Shown here: positions 43,786 to 55,195 of the stretch, piece after piece
Layout of the letters: every line of letters begins with the position of its first letter
Numbering within the stretch: the stretch's first letter is position 1
Source: Entomortierella parvispora
Lineage: Eukaryota; Mortierellomycota; Mortierellomycetes; Mortierellales; Mortierellaceae
Reading direction: 5' to 3'
Length of the DNA stretch: 64,000 nucleotides
Assembly (NCBI GenBank): GCA_963573315.1
Contig: OY752149.1
Span: forward strand, 248,001-312,000
Made by a program: the position numbers and the translations under genes
The notes under the pieces: model-generated
What the model saw: the letters and a program-made list of their open reading frames with translations, nothing else
What the model was told of the DNA's origin: nothing
The model's database searches: none

Positions 43786-46593
43786 TTAAGAGGCGATTGG
43801 GTCGGAATTAAACCACATACTCTTTGAGAACTCTAGTCTCAACAAGAGCTGATCGACCTGTCGTATGACCTCGAAGGATTTGGCACCGTTGCTCAATACA
43901 GCTGATCCAAAAACGCCGCTCCTATTCAATACCGGTCCGTCGCCTAAAGATCCAGTTTTTGAAACAGCTGACAGATCAGCAAATAACTTTGCAGTATTCT
44001 CGCGGAACGTCTATGAAAAAGAGAAGAGTGTCATTATTGAGACACGAGAACCACGACAAGGGGCAGGGTGATGTCGAGAGGGGGGGGGGAAGTAACATGG
44101 TTTTACCTGGTTCAATTGTGAAATGTCCATCCAGTCCTGCCACATGCGCTCATCCTGGTCTTGACTTAATCCCGACAAAAACCCATCCTGCCCTGCCGCC
44201 CGGCGGTTAACGATCCCACAAAATGTTTCTGTTCCGATCAAGATATTCTTCACTGTCTGACTAAGAGAGTGGGAGGTCAACAGGCAAGCACGTCGGATTT
44301 CGTACAGGGCCTCGGCGTGCAAACTGTAAATCGAATCAAAGGATTTCGACGAAGCCTGTCCGTTGACTTTGTCAGCTTTTGAACAAGATCCAGCCGTTTC
44401 AGGATCGCTTGTTGGAAAGGATTCAACAAAGGACGAGTCCAGCTCCATCGCATTGTTGTCCTGTCTGGATTTGGATTTCGAAGATGTTGAGGGCTCCTGC
44501 GTTTTGATGCCTTTCAGTAGAGAGTCATAAGTCGGTCCTATCACGTCCATCTAATGATCAATCATTGGGCAAGGTATTGTGTTAGGGTATTAGAGTTCTT
44601 GTATACTTTCAGTTATGCTTGACAAAGTAGACCTTTTCCCTCTCAATACCTGAAGATATGTCCATAGGCAGTCCACGACAAAGATCATATCCGACCGTAT
44701 CGTTCCGATATGTTTCAGAATCTCTCTTTCTCGTACTGTGTGCTCGTTGTCGCCCTCGGTACTCTCCGTCGCCCCATGGAGTCGGCGGCTGTAGGCCCTA
44801 GATCCTCTTCCCCGTTTCCGTGCCAAGACCTGCTGTGTCATGGACTTGACGTCGATCCATGCTTGCTGCAGCTTTACCTGTGCCTTGCGCACAGTCATCA
44901 GGAAGGCAAACACATCTCCATAGTGACCCAGATCCTCCATCGTCAAAAAGAAATCCAGCGGCCAGGTCAAGGTGTACCAGAGTCGAACAGGGATCCCCAG
45001 CAATTGATCGTCAAACATCCCAAAAGTCGGAGAAGCCCCTTCTGATGACGACCCTAAAATTGGTGTTACAGGATCCAACTCTGTCGATGTTGCGGCAGCC
45101 AAGGTAGGTTTGACCAGTTGCAACTCGAAGCTCCAGAGAGCCGAATCTCCCTGAGCAGGAGTCCCTTGAGCAGCTTTGGTCAGCATCCCTCCCAGATCTT
45201 GATCCCGAATTCCTCCCGATCCTTGATTTGAGGTCAAATTCACAAAAGAATTCAGTCTTGACAATCGATTACGCTTGAACTCCTCCAGCGATCCAATCAA
45301 GCCCAACGCAAACTCTCCATCACACAGCAAGAAATAACGACGAAAAGACTCCAAGGTTTGGACAACCTTTTCTCCAACTTGGACGACTACCCAGAGATGA
45401 TTGGCGATATCCCGTCGTATCCGGTTTATGATATTTGTGAACAGGTTCATGTCCAGAATAGTTTCATCCGATCGAGAATCGGCAGTGGCAATGGTTGAGG
45501 ACGGTATTAAGGGCAAAAGTAGGCTTTGATGTTGGAGTGTCATGGACTGGGGTATAGGTACTGGCTTGGGCTTTGCGTCTCTAGCCGTCGCGATCGACTT
45601 GCCAATGAAGAGCATCGCCTCTGCCAACGCAGCTGGGATCAATTTTGGTAGTGTAGACTCATCTATGCCGTACTCTGCCTGCCACCTGATGGAATTTGGC
45701 GATGCTGATGTGGCAATGCTTGATGAGTGCGCCAAGGAGAAAAGCGAGGGCTTGGATCGATATAGGCTGGATGAGGACATTTGACGTCGACCGCCACTGC
45801 TTCCATTGCTCTCTGACTTCTGATGACCGCCATGCTCAGATCCCGTGGCTGCCGTAGTGATATTCGATTGCTGAATAATAAAAAACTCGCAAAAAGGATC
45901 TTGGATCTGCCCATAAATGACCCATGACACGATTTGCCTCATCAGGATACCATAGCATCCCCTCAACAGTTCGTTCATCCACTCCTTTTGAATCGGTACT
46001 CCAGACGCGGCTTTGTTTTGTAGGAGGTCCAAGAGTCTTCCTCCAATGTATGGGTTCTCAGTCGAAGACGCAGCTTGAATCTCTTGGATGAGTGTCGCCA
46101 ATATTGGGAAGATCAGCTGATAAGGCGCGAAGCGAGCAGAAAGAGTTGACAATGGGACCATGCCGCCCAGGTTGTCCTCCCCTGAGAGAATAGCAGCCTC
46201 CGTCTGTATTATGACTTGGCGGTACCCATTCAGTTTCCTCTCCAGTGCAATGCCGATGGCTTTGAGGTATAGGCTCGGACGGGGAGCAAGAGGCGCCCGG
46301 GAGGAGGGATTACTTTCGCTGCCAGGTCCTGTGTTGGTGGAAGAGGTCTGGGTTGAGAGAGACACGGGCGGAGACACGGCAGTGCCCGAAGACCGACAGG
46401 TGGCGATAAAGCGCTGAAAGTTTCTGTAGTGAAATCCAAGCTGGGCGAGGCGATCCAGGCCCTCTTTTTCGGCGGGGTGGAGAAGTGGAAAGTTGGTGAT
46501 GGCAAATGTAGTTGGAGTGGCAGGTTCCAGGGGGAATGGTTGGAAGATGTCGCCTGGGTAACCAGACAGGGTGAGGAGCAGCTCGTGCAACAT
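43786..46593 (-). CDS. Gamma-tubulin complex component 4 (GCP4)
   Basis: Three exons (46593-44650, 44550-44107, 44010-43786) give 870 residues in frame. The start MLHELLLTLSGYPGDIF fits the conserved MIHELLLALSGYPG start of GCP4 as I remember it. The Spc97/Spc98-type fold continues with AEAMLFIGKSI, RRDIANHLWVVV, FRRYFLLCDGEFALGLIGSL and WPLDFFLTMEDLGHYGDVFA, and the C-terminal helices FDSIYSLHAEALYEIRRACL and VDQLLLRLEFSKSMW. GCP4 belongs to the gamma-tubulin ring complex that nucleates microtubules. It is missing from budding yeast but kept in many filamentous fungi. An upstream in-frame extension to 46887 would overlap the DPH7 start and is not used. It is divergent from DPH7. Confidence 0.92.
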
Positions 46594-46794
46594 GATGGAA
46601 TGTCGTCGTGAGGCGAGTCCTGAGTCCTGGGTCCTGAGTCCTGAGTCTTGGTGATGCGGACAATGGTGTGAATGAGAGGAGCGAAAAGAGAAGACGCGAA
46701 AAAAGAAAAGGGAGTGACTGTGCTTTGCGCCACCACTCCTCTTTGTTGAAGAAAAGAAGAAAAAACCTTGACATGACATGCACTCGACCCAGCC
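46594..46794. promoter_or_regulatory. Compact divergent promoter GCP4 / DPH7
   Basis: Only 201 bp separate the two ATGs. Near GCP4 the heptamer GTCCTGA is repeated (GAGTCCTGAGTCCTGGGTCC then GAGTCCTGAGTC) at about 46615-46649. Near DPH7 the plus strand is A-rich. No TATA box or CACGTG is seen. Confidence 0.5.
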
Positions 46795-48488
46795 ATGACC
46801 CCATTCGCACCCGTGTCTATCCATTCGGACGACACTATCTACAGCGCAGACAGTATCGAGTTCTGTCCCTTCGAGAGCCACGCCCACTTGCTCGCTTGCG
46901 GGACCTACCAGCTAGCCAAGGACGAATCAGAGGACGGGACCGAACCTGAAAACGCAGATACCCCTAACACGATCACCACCACCACCACCAGTAATGACGA
47001 TGGCAAGGACAACGACAACGACAACGACAACAACGGCGACAGCAGTGATGATGATGATGACGACGACGATGGAGAGATGGAGGTCACCAAGCCCATGCTC
47101 CGTCTTGGAAGGCTCCTTGTGTACGATGTCAGTGGTCAGGACGACGAATCCAGAAAATTGTGAGTGCATACTGGCCATCCCCCCCTTGATCAGTATAGAT
47201 CCCACAGTTACTAACAGCTACTGTTCTCACGAATAGGAACAACACTTCATGCATTGAAACTGCTGCCATCCTGGATATGAAATGGTAAGCCACGCTCTTA
47301 AATCACAAATCATGTGCTGCCTGTACTAGACGACTCATCCTCTCGTAATACTCTTCACCATTAGGTCACACAAACTAATCAACGGAAATCCTACCTTGGG
47401 TGTCGCAGATGCCTCTGGAGACCTGTCGCTCTACCAATTCAAAAGCGCTGGAAACGATTTGGAGATAATCACAAAATACCAAACCAACACAGAGAAAAAA
47501 CTCGCCCTTTCTCTTGACTGGAACAATCGAGTCTATGAGGATGAGCAGCCTCAAATTGCGGTCTCATTGAGTTCGGGCGATATTTCCATCTTGCAACTAG
47601 ACCCAGCATCTAGTACTTTGACAGAGACTCTCTCTTGGCGCGCACATGATCTGGAAGCCTGGATTGTCGGCTGGAATTACCATGACACCAACGTCTTGTA
47701 TACAGGAGCAGATGACTGCCGCCTCAAAGGGTGGGATGTTCGTATGGACTGCAGCTTCGCTACATTCACAAGCAGGGCGTAAGTATCTTTGTTGGTTTGG
47801 ATCATATTCGGACGAATGTTGAGAATATCTTCTAATCAGTAATTTACCCACCCTATGAACTTGTAGTCACCAAATGGGAGTATGCAGCATTCAGTCAAAC
47901 CCTTATGATGAACATATTCTAGCCACAGGAAGGTAAGGATAAATATCAGTTCTGCGCTCCTTTTACATTGGAATCGACGTCTCAACTGTGGAACTACTCT
48001 CTTGATCCTCATGATCCTTAGTTACGACGAGAACGTGCTGATCTGGGATACTCGATCCATGCGCCATCCATTGTCGACCACCGAGACTGGAGGAGGTGTT
48101 TGGAGGCTGAAATGGCACCCAACGAGAAAAGATATTCTCTTGGCAGGATGCATGCACAATGGATTCCATGTCATTGACTATGATGACACTTGGTCTGGAA
48201 CCATTGGATCCAGCTTCATGGAGCACAAGAGTTTGGCTTATGGCGTCGACTGGTCGTACGAGAAGCCACCAGTCTCTGCTGAAAAAGAAGAGCTGCCCCT
48301 GGTCGTTAGCTGCTCCTTCTATGACCATCTAATCCACCTTTGGTAAGTGTTTCGTACAAAGTTGGTATAGTTTTGTCCGCATGCTCTTCTGTAGATACAT
48401 AGATGACTGTGTACTGCAGACACTGTTAACTCAACACCATCTCCTTCTGCTTTTTTTCTACAGGCGACCCGAGAACACCTCTTTGTGA
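46795..48488 (+). CDS. DPH7: Diphthamide biosynthesis protein 7 (diphthine methylesterase, WD40)
   Basis: Six exons (46795-47159, 47237-47284, 47365-47778, 47867-47932, 48022-48342, 48464-48488) give 412 residues. A WD40 propeller is evident: ADASGDLSLYQFKS, WIVGWNYHDTNVLYTGADDC, SYDENVLIWDTRSM, GGGVWRLKWHPTRKDILLAG and SCSFYDHLIHLWRP. This arrangement fits Dph7/Rrt2, which removes the methyl ester from diphthine on elongation factor 2 before the final amidation. Compared with the human protein as I recall it, it carries an acidic insertion (runs of Asp coded by GAT/GAC repeats, about residues 70-92). The last exon codes for only seven full residues. Confidence 0.9.
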
Positions 48489-48621
48489 AATGAGGATGCA
48501 AACAATAAAAATTTCTGTGCATGACCAAATTCACCTCAACGCCACCAATTTTCCGACTTTTTTTTTTCTTTGCCATTTGACATCTCTTGACATTGTCCAT
48601 CCCTTCACACCCACCTTCCTT

Positions 48622-48626
<5 letters not shown>

Positions 48627-48710
<84 letters not shown>
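48627..48710. repeat. (CT)42 microsatellite
   Basis: A pure CT dinucleotide run of about 84 bases, followed by an interrupted CGCTCTCTCG, ending 44 bases before the ATG of the next small gene. Open frames through it (Ser-Leu or Glu-Arg repeats) are artefacts. Confidence 0.95.
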
Positions 48711-48714
<4 letters not shown>

Positions 48715-48753
48715 CTCTCGAGCCTAAAGCAACACCGCTGCGCCTTTCTCGGA

Positions 48754-49056
48754 ATGGATGTTGACCCTGATCCAGGCGCCACCACAACGCAAGATACTCA
48801 CTGCGAGCAAAACGCCAACGATGACCCGCCTTCGTATACCCCAACGAGTTCAGTCGAGGAACTCAAAGATCTGATTCAATGGATTACAAACCAAAAACAA
48901 CGTATAGAGTTGGAAATCAAGACTCTCCATGATCGCGGCGAAGACACAGAACCTCTCGTCAAGTTTTGGCAGGTCCTTGTCAAGCAGATCAAGAGTCTTG
49001 AGGTCGACCTAGTTGTAGAAAGCACAGAAGCCATGTCAATATCTCGGACACCATAA
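48754..49056 (+). CDS. Small helical protein of unknown function
   Basis: A single-exon frame of 100 residues starting MDVDPDPGATTTQ. The first 35 residues are polar and disordered; the rest forms an amphipathic helical pair (VEELKDLIQWITNQKQRIEL and LVKFWQVLVKQIKSLEVDLV). It resembles in size and style the small family at 23.5-29 kb but I see no motif match. It lies 265 bp after DPH7, with the CT microsatellite in its leader. A stop is followed by GATGATGATGATG. Whether it is translated is unproven. Confidence 0.45.
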   Translation: MDVDPDPGATTTQDTHCEQNANDDPPSYTPTSSVEELKDLIQWITNQKQRIELEIKTLHDRGEDTEPLVKFWQVLVKQIKSLEVDLVVESTEAMSISRTP

Positions 49057-49216
49057 ATCAAAAGAAGTGACAAAAAGGATGATGATGATGAAGGGATGTC
49101 CCAAACAGGGTGTATGTATTTGAATGATATTTTTCATGCTTTTTGTTTTATGTTTTCTACGAGGTAGATGGTACTATACAAGATGGTCGGGGGTAGATGC
49201 GAGAATGGACCCCAAT

Positions 49217-50684
49217 TTAGGCCATGATGGCCTCAATCTCTGCAATCTCCTTGGGGGCAATGGTCAAGTTGTCAATGCCAGTCTCGGTGATGACAATGCA
49301 ATCCTCGATACGGACACCGCCAACCTTGGCGAAACGCTCAGTGACCTCCCAGTTGATGTACTTGGCAATCTCGGCATTGTTCTTGGCACCGTTGAGGATG
49401 AACTCAACAAAGTACACACCGGGCTCGACAGTGACGACGAATCCAGCCTCAAGGGTACGGCGCATGCGCAAGTACTGCAAGCCAGGGGCCTGGATGCGCT
49501 CGACGCCTGTGGGGTAACCGCCAACATCGTGAACATCCAATCCGATCATGTGTCCGAGACCGTGGGGGAAGAAGTATCCGTCAATGTGCTTGGCCAACAA
49601 CTCCTCGATCGAGTACTCGGCCTTCAAGACGCCAGCCTTCTGCAAACCCTCGACGGCGACCTTGGCAGCAAGACGGTGCATATCCTCCCATTGAACACCA
49701 GGCTTCAAGGCGGCAATAACGGCCTTTTGCATAGCGAGCACAATCTCGTAAACGGTCTTGGCATCACCAGCATACTTGCCGTTCAAGGGGAAAGTACGGG
49801 TAATGTCCGAGGCATAGCATCCCTGCTCGGCACCGGCATCGACCAAGCACAACTGATCGTGGTTACCGTTGAAAGAGGAAGAGTTGCGACCATAGTGGAG
49901 AGTGGCAGCATTGGCACCGACGCCGACAATGGGCTCGTAGGCCTGAGCACGGGCACCGAAACGGGCAGTCTCGTATCTGAAAAGGGCATCGAGCTCAATC
50001 TCGGAGGAGGCCTTCTTGGCAGCCTTCATCAAAGCAACATGGGCATTGGAAGAGATGTGGTTGATCTTGCGCATGGCCTCGATCTCGTAGGCAGACTTGT
50101 ACATGCGGGCAGTGACAATGGCATCCTTAAGAACCTCGGCATTGATGGTGAGCCTGATATCCTTGGGAGCATCCTCCTGACGGAGAACATAGAGGGTCGA
50201 GGCACCAGACTCCTGGATGGCAGCAGTCAACTCGGTGGAGAAGCGGATCTCATCAGCTTCGAACTTTGTGTGAAGCTCAGCCTCGGTAGGGGGCATTCCC
50301 ATCCACACGATGTGATCCTCGGGAAGCTTGTAAGGCAAGAGGGTCATCTTCTGGGTCTTGAGATCAAAGAGAACATAGGCATCATGCTCAGCGAATCCAG
50401 TCAGGTAGTAAAAGTTGGACTCCTGGCGGAAAGTGAGCTCCTATTGACAAGATAAAAAAATGTCCGAATCGTTGCCATAAAAGGCGTCAGGGACAGAGAA
50501 GGGGAGCGGGGTTGTTTGAAGATTGTTCAGTACGGATAAGCGATTCCCGGACAAAACTTACGACGTCGGTATCGTGTCTCTCCTTGAGAACATCGCCCTT
50601 GAGGTAGACGAGACCCTCAGTGAGGCCGAGGTTCTTGGCAACCTTGGCCCAGTGCTGCTTGGCGGGGTACTTGGTGAAGGTCAT
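49217..50684 (-). CDS. PEPD: Xaa-Pro dipeptidase (prolidase), M24B metallopeptidase
   Basis: Two exons (50684-50562, 50440-49217) give 448 residues. The pita-bread fold's five metal ligands are all visible: Asp in CLVDAGAEQ, Asp in YASDITRTFP, His in PHGLGHMIG, Glu in VTVEPGVYF and Glu in VRIEDCIVI. The N-terminal creatinase-like domain begins near residue 10 and contains FRQESNFYYLTGF. The enzyme releases proline or hydroxyproline from dipeptides in the cytosol, with two Mn ions. No targeting sequence is seen, so cytosolic location is likely. The strand opposite also reads open for more than 440 codons, an effect of biased third positions in this highly used gene. Confidence 0.95.
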
Positions 50685-51120
50685 GATGGATATGCTGTGA
50701 AGAAGGGAGAAAAGAAGAAAAAAAAAGATAGAGCGAGGGTCAGGTCAGTCCACTTGTTCCCTTTGCAAGCAAGCTCTTGTTGCCTCCCATGTCGTTTCTC
50801 AATGTACGTGTCAGGCACGGGTCGGACCAGTCGCATGTACCTTTGGAAAGGGAGAGAGGGAGGAGGTGAATGGAGAGAGAACGAAAGAGAGGAGGAATGC
50901 AGCCGTTCTGCGGCCGTGGGAGAGTGAAATGGAACGAAAGGAACAAAAAGCCAAGCCACCGCGCCAATAGACTTTGGCCCCTTCTTTTTCTGCCCCAGTG
51001 GTAGAAGTGCCCCAGTCCCGTCCACCCTTTCTCTGCTTCTCTCTCGGTATCGAGACTGATCGCCCTCCTGTTGCGGCTGGTGCTGCACAATCTGAGTCAA
51101 AGGGCTTCTTCGGGTTCTTT

Positions 51121-51165
51121 TCTTCTCGAATCTCTTCTCGAATCTCTTCTCGAATCTCTTCTCCA
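51121..51165. repeat. 12-bp tandem repeat
   Basis: The unit TCTTCTCGAATC is repeated three times with a fourth, partly diverged copy. Confidence 0.85.
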
Positions 51166-51317
51166 AGGGCTAGGCTGGTCTGGGATCGCTTTCGGGTTCC
51201 GAGAAAAAGATAGCCCTTTGCACACCCTCCATTATTAGTCCCGAACTAGTGTGAGTGAATGACGCTCTGTCTCTCCCCTCTTTCTCTCTTTCTTTCCTTT
51301 GTCTCTACTCTTGTTCA

Positions 51318-51436
51318 CTCACTCTCTCACTCTCTCACTCTCTCACTCTCTCACTCTCTCACTCTCTCTAACACTCTCTCTCCTCTCACTCTCTCTCACG
51401 AACACACACTCACACTCACACTCACACTCACACTAA
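51318..51436. repeat. ACTCTCTC and CACACT tandem repeats
   Basis: About six copies of the 8-bp unit ACTCTCTC, an irregular CT block, then about five copies of CACACT. Confidence 0.85.
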
Positions 51437-51598
51437 CGTCAGAACCCCGTACTTTGTGTTGGTGGTTTTCATTGTTTTCATTATTTTCATTAAAAAGATT
51501 CATAAAAGTCATTACTATGATACAGTCTATGGTACATTTGGTGCTTATATACAATGGGTTGGGTAGGAGAGAAAGGTATAAGGAGAAAAGAAGGCCCT

Positions 51599-52897
51599 TC
51601 AGGTTCGGGTCTTTTTCTTCTTCAGACCAAGACGCTCTCCAAACGACTTGCTGGTCTTGATGCTGGTCGTTCGAGGCAGGCCAAGCTCGGGCTGGTACTC
51701 GTGGCTGCTAAGCGACCAAAGGTCAGAGTCCAGACTCGATCGCGACTGTGCCTCGATCGGGTGCTGCTGTTGCTGTTGCTGCTGCACCTCACGCTTGTGC
51801 TGGTGAGGATGCATGATCCTGTGCACCAGAGGATGTTTGTGATGCGGTGGCGCAGGCGTTGCCACCGTCGTCATCGCCAAGGCTGCGGCTGTGTAGGCAG
51901 GGTCAAGAGCCAAATCCGCCTGTGCCCCCATTGAGACTGGGCTGCAGGGTCGCGAGGGAGGAGGCGTCGTCAATTGCTGTCGCTGCTGCGTGTGGCGACG
52001 CGGGTGAAAGAGATTCGCCAGGCGTGAGGACGAGGACTTCTTGATCTCTCGACTGTCGTTGCTGTCGACACTGCAGATACTGGATCGGCAAGAGTTGGAT
52101 TGAGAAGAGCCACAGTCGCTCAAGTTGTCATTGGCGTTGCTGCAGTGGTAGCTGGCCTCTTCTTGACGCATCATTGAAAGGACAGTGCGTCTGTGGTCCA
52201 AGCTCAGGCGATCGTCCAGCGAAAGCGAAAACTCGGACCGAGTAGGCGATTCCACCAGTGGCAGGGAGGCGTCGATTTTGCCGCTGCGGTAAAAGTTGCC
52301 ACCGTTGCTGTCGAATGACATATCATGTCTTTGATGATATTGTTGCTGCTGCTGCGCCATGGCTGCGCTTCGCCCGAGGACCATCACCTGCTCGTGAAAG
52401 GTGACTTTTTTACTGCTGGTGGTACTGCTGGAGCGGCTGGAGCGACTGGATCCGGATCCGGACCCACGGTGAACGGGCAAGGGGATCAATGCCTCGGGGT
52501 GAGCCTCGCCATCCAAGAGCTCGGGGTTAATGTTCATGGTCAAGAACAAGGCGCCTGGCAAAAAGTTGTCCCAGCAGAGAAGCTTCGGCCCGAGAGATTG
52601 AATCCACTCCAGCGATTGAACTGTAAGCAAGATCACTAGCGACTGGGTTAAAGTCCAGATGGCGGAGAAGATGTAGTGGGTAGCAGCGTGAGAGGCTGCG
52701 GTCGAGTATTGAAGCAGCGTCAAGGCAACGGGGTGACCATGCATCCAGGCCAGCCACCGTCCGTAGCACTGCTCGGTGCAATTGGTGTTGCTGTTCACGT
52801 TATCGGTCGCCGTCAAGGCGATTGTTGCCGTGCAGGTCGACTGTGAGGTCGTAGTAGCTGCTGTCGTTGCCACGGACAGTGTGGTGGCAGTCGACAT
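51599..52897 (-). CDS. Unrecognised low-complexity protein with KKVTF (PP1-docking-like) motif
   Basis: A single-exon frame of 432 residues from the ATG at 52897. Residues about 45-125 are hydrophobic and structured (LAWMHGHPVALTLLQYSTAA, IFSAIWTLTQSLVILLTV, PGALFLTMNINPELLDG) and may include a membrane-associated segment. Residue 150 onward is Ser-rich and disordered, with SSKKVTFHEQVMVLG near residue 160, which fits the RVxF consensus for protein phosphatase 1 binding. A Gln tract (CAG repeats), an Arg/His-rich block and a terminal LKKKKTRT follow. I do not recognise a family. The length and codon use favour a real gene, but nothing conserved proves it. Confidence 0.6.
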   Translation of the reverse strand: MSTATTLSVATTAATTTSQSTCTATIALTATDNVNSNTNCTEQCYGRWLAWMHGHPVALTLLQYSTAASHAATHYIFSAIWTLTQSLVILLTVQSLEWIQSLGPKLLCWDNFLPGALFLTMNINPELLDGEAHPEALIPLPVHRGSGSGSSRSSRSSSTTSSKKVTFHEQVMVLGRSAAMAQQQQQYHQRHDMSFDSNGGNFYRSGKIDASLPLVESPTRSEFSLSLDDRLSLDHRRTVLSMMRQEEASYHCSNANDNLSDCGSSQSNSCRSSICSVDSNDSREIKKSSSSRLANLFHPRRHTQQRQQLTTPPPSRPCSPVSMGAQADLALDPAYTAAALAMTTVATPAPPHHKHPLVHRIMHPHQHKREVQQQQQQQHPIEAQSRSSLDSDLWSLSSHEYQPELGLPRTTSIKTSKSFGERLGLKKKKTRT

Positions 52898-54180
52898 GGG
52901 AGTGTGCAAATTGTGAAAAGTAGGGATGGAATGTTGGGCAATTGTGTGAGTCCAAAATAGGATACGACAGAGAAGAAGAGAAGAGGAATAGGGTGAAGAA
53001 GATGTATTTATGATGTTTTGGTAGCGAGGTATTTGTCAGAATGGAGATATTACAAAGAAATGAAAAAAATGATCGGAAAAGACAGCGTTGGAGAATACGG
53101 GAGAAAAAAAAAACTAGAACAGAAACAGGGGAGTGGCGTTGTCTTTATAAGCGATCGACGGCCAGATGGACCGCGTGCCGGCAGAGACAAACAGTCGAGT
53201 CGATTCAATTCAATTGCTGCTGTTGCCAAGGAAGAACCCTTGAGCCGCGCATATGAATTATTTCTATTTTGTGTGTCGGCGATTCGCTCACTTTTTGAGT
53301 TTTTTTTCACGTCCGCACCGCAACGCAGTCGCCGCTGCCAGCAGCAGGCAGACACACAAGCACAGGGAGAAAGAAAATACCCGTTTTGGGCAGCGATCCT
53401 GTTTGTTTGCGGGTCCGCGGGCCTGGTCCAGTCTTGGCTTGCGTGTGCGTGTGCGTGTTCGCGGAGTGTTCCTCGAGAATCTTGTTTGTTGTTGATCCTC
53501 ACTTTTTCATGAGCACCCCCTGCTGCTGCTCTTCTGTTTTGAGTAATTATTTTCCATTAAATGAACGGGGCCGGGATGCCGCGTGGGATCGCACAGAAAG
53601 GAAATACCTAAACTCGTTTGTCGTCATCCCGGATGCCGGGGCGATTGATTGTCTATCCGAATCTCCCCACCCTCCTCATCTTGCTCCTTACCACCCAAAT
53701 ACTTGCCTCACTCCTGTAGTTCCATCCCATGGCCAGGCATACAAGAAAAAGATGACAGAAATCAAGGAGCTCTCATCAATTGAACGTCATTCCATGACCT
53801 GCCAAGCCTCCCAATCTGCAAACTAACAGAGCCATGCACAACTCGTGTTGTTGTTGTTGTTGTGGGCTGTTTTTTTTGCCTCCTACCCCACTGCCCCACT
53901 GCAACCCCGAGGGATCAATGTCGACTCTCGGTAGACTAGCACGTTGGAACAAGAATAAGCTCATGGCTTTTGCTGTGCGTCATGGAAGGATGTTGTTGAT
54001 GAGAAAACCGCCCCGCTTCTTTTCTACTTCAAAACGAAAACGAAGAAAGAGAAAGACGAAAAACTTCGACTCTCATTTCAGACAGAAAGAAGAAAGTCCT
54101 TTTTACTCGTGGTCTCGTGTGACCCCCCTTTTTTTTTTGTTCCCAACTACAGTACGACTCTTGGCGTCGACTTTTTAACA
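52898..54180. other. Long spacer without a supported gene
   Basis: About 1.28 kb between the minus-strand KKVTF gene and the TM2 gene's stop. Open frames of 110-165 codons exist on the plus strand but are rich in cysteine, serine or arginine runs, start at random and show no domain. GTTGTTGTTGTTGTTGTG (53846-53863) and several T tracts are present. Part must be the promoter of the KKVTF gene. Confidence 0.45.
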
Positions 54181-54950
54181 CTATCGAAGAGCACATCCGT
54201 TGGAGTCAGTCAGACCGCCAACAACTATGAGGACAATATCGATGACCCACAGGATACCGAAGAAACCACCTAACGAGAGCAATTGAAAGTGCAGGTTAGT
54301 AATCTGACTTTGGCTCTCTCGTGCATGCATCGCTGCCGAATCTCAATACAGTACCAGTGAGGAACTTGAGAAGACCGATGAAGATGTATCCAAGATAGAA
54401 ACGATCAATTCTATCAAAAGCCGATAAAGAAAAAGGAAAAAACAAGGTGTCAGTCCCTGACATCTCTACCACCGCGAAGAACAAATCCATTTTTTTGTCG
54501 CCTGGGGCAAGTTTTTTGCCAGTGTTCCTACCCTGCACAACCGAGAAAAATGGACAAGAGGACGCTGGTGGAGTACTTGCGGTCCGAATAACAGATGGGG
54601 GGATTATGTCTGTTCTTCGAATGGAAAATAGGCCCAAGAATGGCAAAGAGGATAACCATCATAAACATCAAACAACAACACCAGACCAGTCTTGCACGAG
54701 CTTCTGTCATCGTCTCATCATGGCTTCGGGCCGGGACCGATGTTACGGCAAACGATCCCTGTGGTGGGACGACTCTTCCCTGTTCCACATCGCGACGTGG
54801 AGGAAACCTGTCACTTCCGGTGGTATGGCTTGGCTCAGAGGTCTGGCTTGGCTCGGAGGTCTGGCTCGGCTCGGAGGTCTGGCTTGGATGCTCGTTGCGA
54901 TGCTCCTGCAACAACGGGGTACTCTGCGTGATTGCACCTTCGGACGACAT
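54181..54950 (-). CDS. TM2-domain membrane protein
   Basis: Three exons (54950-54532, 54410-54355, 54269-54181) give 187 residues. The C-terminal TM2 domain reads TSVLLSIFLGCAGIDRFYLG, YIFIGLLKFLT and GGFFGILWVIDIVLIVVGGL: two membrane spans joined by the DRFYLG turn that defines the family. An extra hydrophobic span (LVWCCCLMFMMVILFAILG) precedes it. The N-terminus has a SEPSQT repeat (three copies, 15-18 bp units) and begins MSSEGAITQSTPLLQEH, with an acidic-dileucine-like TPLLQE that could direct it to endosomes or vacuoles (inference). TM2 proteins are otherwise poorly understood. Confidence 0.88.
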
Positions 54951-55195
54951 TCTCGCTGTTGAGGGTGGGCTGTGAGGTTAAGGAGTCAAAAGTGTGGCGA
55001 GGGAATGAAAGAGATGAAATCAAAACAGAAAAAAAGGGCACAGGATGAAGTCTGGAGGCCATGCTGGGCGCACAGACAGCAATTTTTTTTTACTGCATCA
55101 TTCAACTAGATATTCGAGATGAACGGTAGGCCTGAAGGCCGAGGGGGACGCAACGCCAGACTTGATCACTGGTTTATTGTTTAACGTGGACTATC

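Larger units (their letters stand above)
50685..51598. other. Intergenic region, prolidase promoter and repeat-rich spacer
   Basis: No gene is supported. Beside prolidase the sequence is purine-rich on the plus strand. A 12-bp repeat (51121-51165) and a long ACTCTCTC/CACACT block (51318-51436) follow. The last 160 bp are the 3' flank of the next minus-strand gene, with AATGAAAATAATGAAAAC on its coding strand. Confidence 0.4.

Noticed and set aside
44590-46887. Upstream extension of GCP4 to 46887
   Set aside because: The extra residues are unrelated to the family and the extension overlaps the DPH7 start; the conserved MLHELLLTLSGYPG begins at 46593.
49124-50455. A 443-codon open frame on the plus strand, antisense to prolidase
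   Set aside because: It mirrors the strongly biased third positions of prolidase, consists of Leu/Gly/Asp/Val-rich sequence with no domain, and prolidase on the other strand has all its metal ligands.
50681-51166. A 161-codon minus-strand frame with an EKRF repeat upstream of prolidase
   Set aside because: Its start is the 12-bp repeat and the remainder is low-complexity promoter sequence.
53018-54178. Plus-strand frames of 110-165 codons in the long spacer
   Set aside because: Cys-, Arg- or Ser-run composition, no conserved motif, no plausible splice structure.
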